Below, piece after piece: positions 1-4,029 of a stretch of DNA of 5,232 nucleotides. Source of the stretch: Planctomycetaceae bacterium (GTDB lineage Bacteria > Planctomycetota > Planctomycetia > Planctomycetales > Planctomycetaceae). A model generated the notes under the pieces. That model was not told the origin of the DNA and searched no databases. It saw nothing but the letters and a program-made list of their open reading frames with translations. Location: positions 1 through 5,232 of the forward strand of contig CANHVD010000468.1 in NCBI GenBank assembly GCA_947463775.1, written 5' to 3'. Both the position numbers and the translations under genes were made by a program. Positions within the stretch are counted from its first letter, which is position 1. Each line of letters opens with the position of its first letter.

Positions 1-1
1 G

Positions 2-199
2 GTTATCACGGGAGCCGGTTTGTCGATGGCCACAATCAACATTCGTCGTCGCCTGATCCGCATCGCCGGAATCAGTGTTCTTGTCACAGGCTTGATGACG
101 ACTGCTCGAGGCATTGTCTTTGCGTCGAATCTCAACAGCAAAGACACATCAGCCGCCGCCGCTTGTCCGCTCTGCAAACCCACAACGCGGTCAGAGTGA
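2..199 (+). CDS. C-terminal end of a polytopic membrane protein, probably TauE/SafE (DsbD-like) family; 5' end outside window
   Basis: An open frame enters from the left edge and runs 65 codons to a TGA at 197-199. Visible residues 1-14 are small and apolar, followed by a basic turn (RRRLIR, 15-20) and a hydrophobic helix (about 21-40: IAGISVLVTGLMTTARGIVF). After that comes a polar tail ending in a CPLC pair (residues 55-58). A basic loop followed by a final 'R-x-A-G-x-x-V-L-x-T-G-L-x-T-x-x-R-G' helix is how the sulfite-exporter TauE/SafE and cytochrome-c-biogenesis DsbD-like membrane proteins end. In planctomycetes such genes often sit beside cbb3 oxidase assembly genes, but the upstream neighbours are not visible here. 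The frame reads as protein, unlike the overlapping alternatives, which are Arg/His/Cys-rich. Family assignment is by recognition of a short C-terminus only. The substrate, and whether the CPLC tail binds metal or does redox chemistry, are unknown. Confidence 0.55.
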   Translation, partial: VITGAGLSMATINIRRRLIRIAGISVLVTGLMTTARGIVFASNLNSKDTSAAAACPLCKPTTRSE

Positions 200-323
200 A
201 AGAGTGATTTGGCGAATCCGGTTGGAGTGGAGGAAGGCTGGTGACTGAGCGAGCCAGCAGAGCCAATGGCAAGCTGGCAGAAGCAGAGTTTTCAGTGTGC
301 AGAGAATCGCCAGTCTCAGCCGG

Positions 324-463
324 CGTGGACTGCGGCAGCCTGCTGCCGCTTTGGTGCAGGCAGCCTGCTGCCAAAGCAGAGGCTCTAATGTTCGTTCGAA
401 TCAAGACGGTTGCCCACAGCAGGCTGTGAGCTTCAAAGCGGCAGCAGGCTGCCGCAGTCCACG
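324..463. repeat. 140-bp concentric inverted repeat (30-bp perfect arms, nested 10-bp arms)
   Basis: The arms 324-353 and 434-463 are exact reverse complements over 30 bp. Inside them, CAGCCTGCTG at 361-370 pairs with CAGCAGGCTG at 417-426. All pairs share one centre (393.5): 324+463 and 361+426 both equal 787. The core CAGCCTGCTG therefore occurs four times, twice in each orientation (336-345, 361-370, 417-426, 442-451). As RNA this would fold into a long hairpin with an internal loop. No T-tract follows on either strand, so it is not a standard intrinsic terminator. It lies between the end of the left-edge gene and the stop codon of the minus-strand gene at 468, where it could act as a bidirectional 3'-end or mRNA-stability element. 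I recall GCAGCCTGCTGC-type dispersed repeats from planctomycete genomes, similar in placement to REP/BIME elements. I see no flanking target duplication and no transposase. Confidence 0.85.
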
Positions 464-467
464 GGAA

Positions 468-1472
468 TCATTCATCCTGAGACTTCTCGTTCGGCGAAGA
501 ACTGGCAGGAACGCCAAACACCAGAGTCAATTCTTGCTCTTCTTTCAACTTCCGGGAGCGGATCTTGATGACATCTTTAACCATCCTGGCCGCACCGGGA
601 ACCTTGACGATGATCTGAACTCGGTTCTTTTCAACATTCAGGACGGAGGAGCTGGTCAGCACCTTGATGCCTGCATTCTCGACGGGATACCCAGCGGCGT
701 AGGGAGCATCTTTGTCATAAGGAATCTTCTGGACGTATTTATCCGACCCACGAACTTCTCCGACCAGATCACTGACTCGAAATTCCTTCACGTCATCCGG
801 CAGACGGACTTCAATCACGATTGAATACACTTCTCGTGGCTTTGGGTTGGCAGGAATCGTGAACGCCGTAAAACTGCCCTTCGTGACAGCCAGTCCGGAT
901 TCAGGGACCTTCAGCAGCACTCCGCTACCGTCTTCGGTCGGATCATTCTCCTTGCTGCCGAGAATGCTCTTCCAGACATCATCCTGAGCCGCCAGCAAAG
1001 TACCGTTCTCGGAACGCTGCAGTTCTGCGGCCAACTGTTCGAGACTGCTGGTTGGCTTTTCAAACTGGTCACTGATGTCCGCTACGAATTCAAATGCTGC
1101 CTGATCACCGAGAATATCCTCGTCACCCAAAGTTGCCTGAAGTGGCGGCTGAATTTCCTCGGTGGGCAACAACCAGTCCAGCCCCAGCCAAGGCGCGACC
1201 ACAGCAACCGTCAAGAATGTCAGCAAGTGGAAAGTCGCTGAGGAAAAGAAACTGACGGCTGAGGCCGACGTCAGAGCCGCAACCACCGGCCCCATCTCTG
1301 GCTCGTCGCTTTCATCAGTCGGCTCATGGATCACGACCGTTTGTGGCAGCGGCTCTTCCACATCTGAACTCGCAGCGACGTTTGCATTCGCCGACAACGT
1401 GGAAGCGGAACCACGAGAAAGCTGTGAGCTTCCTGCAGCACCGTTTCGTTCGTCTGTTAGCGAATCAGCCAC
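468..1472 (-). CDS. Hypothetical single-pass membrane protein with a C-terminal extracytoplasmic domain
   Basis: This is a 334-residue protein of unknown function. The GTG start at 1472 is supported by an in-frame TGA 18 nt upstream (1488-1490) and a modest AAGG at 1480-1483, 7 nt before the start; the first in-frame Met is only at residue 60. Residues 1-60 are Ser/Ala-rich and acidic, and look disordered. Residues 62-103 are apolar, with the best membrane helix about 80-102 (TFHLLTFLTVAVVAPWLGLDWLL). Residues 104-185 are acidic and helical. Residues 186-320 alternate hydrophobic and polar residues as in a beta-sandwich (for example YSIVIEVRLP at 216-225 and RVQIIVKVPG at 284-293). The tail is polar (SSSPNEKSQDE). 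There are no cysteines and no recognisable catalytic motif. I associate the C-terminal pattern 'VTKGSF-TAFTIPA-P-P-Y-IVIEV-LP' with conserved planctomycete hypothetical proteins, but this is memory, not a search. The gene probably stands alone: it faces the left-edge gene across the long palindrome, and a terminator precedes it on the 5' side. Confidence 0.85.
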   Translation of the reverse strand: MADSLTDERNGAAGSSQLSRGSASTLSANANVAASSDVEEPLPQTVVIHEPTDESDEPEMGPVVAALTSASAVSFFSSATFHLLTFLTVAVVAPWLGLDWLLPTEEIQPPLQATLGDEDILGDQAAFEFVADISDQFEKPTSSLEQLAAELQRSENGTLLAAQDDVWKSILGSKENDPTEDGSGVLLKVPESGLAVTKGSFTAFTIPANPKPREVYSIVIEVRLPDDVKEFRVSDLVGEVRGSDKYVQKIPYDKDAPYAAGYPVENAGIKVLTSSSVLNVEKNRVQIIVKVPGAARMVKDVIKIRSRKLKEEQELTLVFGVPASSSPNEKSQDE

Positions 1473-1561
1473 CGGTAAACCTTGAATTCAGACGAATGCT
1501 CGTCATTCAATCGCGGATGTGGGGGCCTCATTGAGCAGAATACCGCCCCACCTGTTGTCAC
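1457..1561 (-). CDS. Candidate 34-codon leader ORF overlapping the start of the membrane-protein gene
   Basis: A GTG at 1561 is preceded by CGGGAGGAAAGC, in which GGAGG (1567-1571) lies 5 nt from the start. This is far stronger than the AAGG in front of the downstream gene. The frame encodes 34 residues (MTTGGAVFCSMRPP... ending VYRWLIR) and stops with TAA at 1457-1459. That is 16 bp inside the downstream gene, whose GTG is at 1472, in a different frame. The arrangement would suit translational coupling or a regulatory leader peptide. The peptide is not hydrophobic, has no repeated amino acid that would suggest attenuation, and is not recognised. It could equally be a chance ORF behind a purine-rich stretch, or show that the main gene is initiated differently from the assigned start. 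Confidence 0.3.
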   Translation of the reverse strand: MTTGGAVFCSMRPPHPRLNDEHSSEFKVYRWLIR

Positions 1562-1587
1562 GCTTTCCTCCCGAATCTTATCTTCGC

Positions 1588-1602
1588 CGCAGATCGTCTG
1601 CG
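1588..1602 (-). promoter_or_regulatory. Short hairpin just upstream of the strong ribosome binding site
   Basis: CGCAGA (1588-1593) and TCTGCG (1597-1602) form a perfect 6-bp stem with a 3-nt loop. On the minus strand the hairpin ends 16 nt upstream of the GGAGG at 1567-1571, so it would sit in the leader of the mRNA for the gene at 468-1472. It could be an operator half-site pair, a leader hairpin, or chance. A stem this short is weak evidence. No convincing sigma-70 -35/-10 pair was found in 1562-1634. Confidence 0.25.
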
Positions 1603-1634
1603 ATGACTGTCAGGCAGAATTGTGACCAGCCAAC

Positions 1635-1664
1635 AAAAAAGCCCGACCTGAAAAGGCCGGGCTT
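1635..1664 (-). terminator. Rho-independent terminator of the lipoprotein gene
   Basis: Read on the minus strand, AAGCCCGGCCT pairs with AGGTCGGGCTT through a stem of two A-T pairs, five G-C-rich pairs, one A/C mismatch (1646/1657) and three more pairs, closed by a 4-nt loop (1650-1653). The stem is followed directly by a run of T (complement of A 1635-1640) and then GTTGG. It begins 27 nt after the TAA at 1692-1694, the usual distance for an intrinsic terminator. The T-tract polarity assigns it to the minus strand; on the plus strand the bases after the stem are AAGCTTACT, with no U run. Confidence 0.9.
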
Positions 1665-1691
1665 AAGCTTACTATTGAGTTTCTCTGCTGA

Positions 1692-2267
1692 TTACTGAAC
1701 GGTCGGGCCAGCACAGCGAATCAGATGGTCTTTGTCGATGTAGACCACTTCTTCTGACTGGTCAACGTGGCTGAAAGGAACCGGCCAGTAGGAGCGTATG
1801 GTCTTGTCGTAGTAAATCGTGCACTTGTAGTGGCAGTGGTGAAGTCGGCAGGGGCCAACCAGTGGATACACTTTGCATTCGTCGAGGCGATCGACGAGCG
1901 GTTCAACCACGATTCGCACGTTGTTCAGTTGAGTTTCCTGGAAGAAGGCAAACCCGCCCGCCCCGTCATCAGGAAGGGCTCGAATTACCTGATCTTCGCT
2001 TGGAGGGTCGACGCAGAAGACGTCGCCTTCAACCGGATCCAGCACGGGAACCTTGTTATAGCGTTCATCTTCGTGAAGCTTGTCTTCCATCAACTGGCTG
2101 GCACGAGCTGGTACTGGAACCGCAGGAAGCGTCTTCCAGAAGAGCATCGACTCCCACATCACTCCGATGAAGCCGCCGGTCAGCGTACATCCGCTGTTCG
2201 AAAGCGTCATTAAGCAGATCGCCGTCAGCACGACCCCTCGTCGTATTTGTCTGCGAAACGTCTGCAT
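1692..2267 (-). CDS. Cys/His-rich putative lipoprotein of unknown function
   Basis: This is a 191-residue protein that I do not recognise by name. The N-terminus is basic (RRQIRR, 5-10), followed by an apolar core (GVVLTAICLMTL, 11-22) and SNSGC, with Cys27 as the likely lipidated residue. The -3 position is Asn rather than Leu, so the lipobox is loose. The mature part is acidic, with Cys at 85, 131, 140, 145, 149 and 185. The cluster C140-R-L-H143-H144-C145-H146-Y-K-C149 looks like a metal site or disulfide cluster, followed by an aromatic/acidic stretch ending in EEVVYIDKDHLIRC (172-185). I associate this ending with planctomycete-specific hypothetical proteins. The ATG at 2265-2267 is chosen because AGGGAAG lies 6 nt upstream and it gives a normal-length signal peptide. 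An ATG at 2303 behind AGGA is a real alternative (203 residues), and a GTG at 2351 (219 residues) directly follows a TAA and lacks a good site. The gene is closed by its own terminator, so it is probably monocistronic. Confidence 0.85.
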   Translation of the reverse strand: MQTFRRQIRRGVVLTAICLMTLSNSGCTLTGGFIGVMWESMLFWKTLPAVPVPARASQLMEDKLHEDERYNKVPVLDPVEGDVFCVDPPSEDQVIRALPDDGAGGFAFFQETQLNNVRIVVEPLVDRLDECKVYPLVGPCRLHHCHYKCTIYYDKTIRSYWPVPFSHVDQSEEVVYIDKDHLIRCAGPTVQ

Positions 2268-2273
2268 TGAGTT

Positions 2274-2280
2274 CTTCCCT
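2274..2280 (-). promoter_or_regulatory. Ribosome binding site choosing the lipoprotein start
   Basis: Minus-strand AGGGAAG lies 6 nt before the ATG at 2265-2267. The competing in-frame ATG at 2301-2303 also has a fair site (AGGA, 8 nt spacing). The downstream start gives the more typical lipoprotein signal peptide, with basic residues at 5-10 and Cys at 27, so I prefer it. Confidence 0.5.
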
Positions 2281-2492
2281 GAAAGTAGAGTGGGAGTTTT
2301 CATGAGTACTATCCTGCCTGACAGATTCTGGATCGGGCTGTGCCCTGACACTTAAATCCAGACACTGAACGCCGGCGTACCAGCGTCCTTCCTGATATCG
2401 ATCCGTCATTTCCATTGACTTGTGAAAATGTTTCGATTTTGCGGATCGAGCCGGAAGAATCGATGGTAACGAAAGTCCCAATGGCACCGCCT

Positions 2493-2500
2493 ACCTCCTT
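2493..2500 (-). promoter_or_regulatory. Perfect Shine-Dalgarno (AAGGAGGT) upstream of an out-of-frame GTG
   Basis: Minus-strand AAGGAGGT matches the 16S anti-Shine-Dalgarno at all 8 positions and stands 5 nt before a GTG at 2485-2487. The frame it opens runs 140 codons to 2065, overlapping the lipoprotein gene by about 200 bp in another frame. The first 73 codons lie in the intergenic region (starting MPLGLSLPSILPARSAKSK), and the rest is the shadow of the lipoprotein gene. The product resembles nothing I know. The site may serve a leader peptide or act as a 30S standby site, or be chance. Confidence 0.35.
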
Positions 2501-2543
2501 CGATGGCACTCATAGGGGCCGTAAACCAGCGATATTGGCCGCT

Positions 2544-2579
2544 TTGACGCTGGGGCTGGCGTCATTGATCACTTGACGC
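2544..2579 (+). promoter_or_regulatory. Three-arm TTGACGC / GCGTCA repeat, operator- or leader-like
   Basis: TTGACGC occurs at 2544-2550 and again at 2573-2579, exactly 29 bp apart. Between them, GCGTCA at 2559-2564 is the reverse complement of the TGACGC in both copies. The middle arm can pair with the left one (8-nt loop) or the right one (9-nt loop), so two mutually exclusive 6-bp hairpins are possible. A TGATCA palindrome (2566-2571) lies in the second loop. The motif sits 93 bp before the ATG of the LeuA-like gene. It could be a pair of regulator half-sites or a switchable leader. The right-hand TTGACG also resembles a -35 box, with only a poor -10 (TAAGTC) at 2597-2602. Confidence 0.3.
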
Positions 2580-2671
2580 AATGGTCGGTCGTCGCGTAAG
2601 TCTCCCGAATTCCCTGGTAACATTTTCAGGCTCGCGCGTTAATCGGCGGCCAGTTCTTTTCAGAGACTCCC

Positions 2672-3907
2672 ATGGCCCAGAATCGTGCCGTCCAAAAGAT
2701 TTCGGACCAGATCGCCGCGCGAGTTCGGCACGCGATTATCTCCCACCACAAACGCAGCGGCACTGTTCTCTTCAGCGATACGACTCTTCGCGATGGGGAA
2801 CAAATGCCCGGGGCCACGCTGGAGCCTCACGAAAAGTTGCGGATCGCTCGGGCACTGGAAGAAACAGGCATCCATTCTCTTGATGCAGGGTTTCCGGCAA
2901 GTTCTGCCGCTGATGTTGAAGCCATCCGCATGATGGTTGGAGTCATTAAGAAACCAGTTTTGACTGCATTATGCCGAACTGTCCGTTCCGACATCGATAT
3001 CGCCGCTGAAGCTCTTGACGGAAATCCTCTGCATAAGAAGGGAGTCAGCCTGTTCTGCGGAACAAGTCCGCTGCATCGAGTTCACAAGCTGAACAAAAGT
3101 CGCTCAGAGATTCTGAACATCATCTCCCAGACTGTGGGATACGCGGCGGACAAGTTTCGAATCGTCGCCTTCAGCCCGGAAGACGCCAGCCGTACCGAAG
3201 TCGATTATCTCTGCCAGTGTTACAAGGAAGCTATCGATGCCGGTGCGACCACCGTTGGTTTTCCGGATACCGTGGGACTACTGACGCCGCGCAAGGCCGC
3301 CGATTTCATCAAGGCGATTCAGGACGGCGTGCCAAATCTGGATCGTGCTTTGCTCGCTGTCCATTTTCATAACGATCTGGGCCTGGCAGTCGCCAATACC
3401 CTCGCCTGCATCGAAGAAGGGGCCAACGTTGTGCAGTGCACTGTCAATGGAATTGGTGAGCGAGCTGGCAACGCTTCTCTGGAAGAAGTGGCTATGGCCC
3501 TGGCGATGCATGGCGATCAATATCATCGTAAGTTTCGCATTGATACAACGAAGCTGGCTCCTTTGTGTCAGCTCGTCGCTCAACTCACCGGAGTGATGAT
3601 TTCTCGCATGAAGCCCATTGGCGGTGCCAATATCTTTGCGACCGAAGCCGGAATTCATCAGGACGGTCTGCTGAAAAACCCTGATACCTATTTGCCGTTC
3701 CGCCCCGAAGTTGTGGGAGGTGGCGAGCTGCAACTGGTACTCGGACGACACTGCGGTCGTAAAGCCGTCGCTCATCGATTAGCAGAACTGGCGATTACGG
3801 CTGACGACCGGGACGTGCTGAAGATTATGGAGCTGATTAAACAGCAGCCCAAGGGAATCGTCATCGACGATCACAAACTGCAACAACTGGTGGCGCAGAT
3901 TCGGTGA
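2672..3907 (+). CDS. LeuA/NifV-family synthase (2-isopropylmalate or homocitrate synthase-like), short form without regulatory domain
   Basis: This 411-residue DRE-TIM metallolyase condenses acetyl-CoA with a 2-oxo acid. Both signatures of the isopropylmalate/homocitrate synthase family are present: LRDGEQ...K at 39-55 (catalytic Arg40, metal ligand Asp41) and L-x2-H-F-H-N-D-L-G at 228-237 (metal ligands His231 and His233). Further on are GIGERAGNASLEEV (260-273, Asn267 near the metal) and GIHQDGLLKNPDTY (327-340, acyl-CoA/lid subdomain), then LGRHCGRKAV (357-366). The protein ends just after this linker subdomain. Classical LeuA is about 500-520 residues and carries a leucine-binding dimer domain, which is absent here, so leucine feedback is not expected. 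Length and 'LGRHCGRKAV' lean toward homocitrate-synthase/LeuA2-type enzymes, while EDASRT (170-175) and GIHQDG fit 2-isopropylmalate synthase. Citramalate synthase is a third option, so I leave the symbol blank (leuA-like). ATG 2672 is the only start after an in-frame stop at 2597-2599, and the ribosome binding site is weak (GAGA at 2663-2666). No other leucine or nitrogen-fixation gene is nearby. Confidence 0.93.
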   Translation: MAQNRAVQKISDQIAARVRHAIISHHKRSGTVLFSDTTLRDGEQMPGATLEPHEKLRIARALEETGIHSLDAGFPASSAADVEAIRMMVGVIKKPVLTALCRTVRSDIDIAAEALDGNPLHKKGVSLFCGTSPLHRVHKLNKSRSEILNIISQTVGYAADKFRIVAFSPEDASRTEVDYLCQCYKEAIDAGATTVGFPDTVGLLTPRKAADFIKAIQDGVPNLDRALLAVHFHNDLGLAVANTLACIEEGANVVQCTVNGIGERAGNASLEEVAMALAMHGDQYHRKFRIDTTKLAPLCQLVAQLTGVMISRMKPIGGANIFATEAGIHQDGLLKNPDTYLPFRPEVVGGGELQLVLGRHCGRKAVAHRLAELAITADDRDVLKIMELIKQQPKGIVIDDHKLQQLVAQIR

Positions 3908-3934
3908 TCGGGCGGAGGTCGCTGCGAGCTTCTT

Positions 3935-3969
3935 GAAATCTCAAATCTCAAATTTGAAATCCGAAATTT
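3935..3969. repeat. Five tandem heptads, consensus (G/C)AAAT(C/T)(C/T)
   Basis: GAAATCT, CAAATCT, CAAATTT, GAAATCC and GAAATTT follow each other without gaps between the convergent ends of the LeuA-like gene (3907) and the amidohydrolase gene (4030). The array contains the perfect palindromes TCAAATTTGA (3948-3957) and GAAATTTC (3963-3970). It is A/T-rich against G/C-richer flanks. Copies do not continue on either side (GCTTCTT before, CCGGTGG after). Heptameric short tandem repeats like this are known from cyanobacteria and, as I recall, planctomycetes. A role is not evident; no intrinsic terminator for either flanking gene is seen in 3908-4029. Confidence 0.75.
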
Positions 3970-4029
3970 CCGGTGGCTTCAGTGAGGATGCCCGGATCCA
4001 TTTGCAGAGCACTAGTCAGCGAACAATCA

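Larger units (their letters stand above)
2268..2671. other. Divergent intergenic region between the lipoprotein gene and the LeuA-like gene
   Basis: These 404 bp hold no gene I would call with confidence. The region must carry promoters for both flanking genes, but I find no good -35/-10 pair. The nearest plus-strand match is TTGACG at 2573-2578 with TAAGTC at 2597-2602, which is weak. On the minus strand, a perfect Shine-Dalgarno at 2493-2500 opens an ORF that runs into the lipoprotein gene out of frame. A three-arm TTGACGC/GCGTCA motif occupies 2544-2579. The minus-strand mRNA leader would be long if transcription starts upstream of 2500. Confidence 0.6.

Noticed and set aside
132..404. Minus-strand 90-codon ORF
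   Set aside because: It runs antisense through the end of the left-edge gene and the repeat; its composition is low-complexity with no recognisable fold.
324..463. Palindrome as a complete MITE or insertion sequence
   Set aside because: No target-site duplication is visible at the ends and there is no transposase frame; a REP-like or structural repeat fits better.
297..824. Plus-strand 175-codon ORF
   Set aside because: It begins inside the palindromic repeat and continues antisense to the gene at 468-1472. It has no plausible ribosome binding site, and its translation is repeat-derived Ala/Gln/Cys text.
1767..2213. Plus-strand 148-codon ORF
   Set aside because: It is the antisense shadow of the lipoprotein gene, which has a signal peptide, ribosome binding site and terminator.
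2349..2351. GTG start giving a 219-residue lipoprotein
   Set aside because: It directly follows a TAA, has no good Shine-Dalgarno, and would put about 28 extra residues ahead of a normal signal peptide.
2415..2443. TTGACT (2415-2420) as a plus-strand sigma-70 -35 box
   Set aside because: No TATAAT-like sequence is found 16-18 bp downstream.
3278..3775. Minus-strand 165-codon ORF
   Set aside because: It is antisense to the conserved catalytic core of the LeuA-like gene.
3935..3969. Heptad array as a CRISPR
   Set aside because: Units are 7 bp and contiguous with no spacers, and no cas gene is present.
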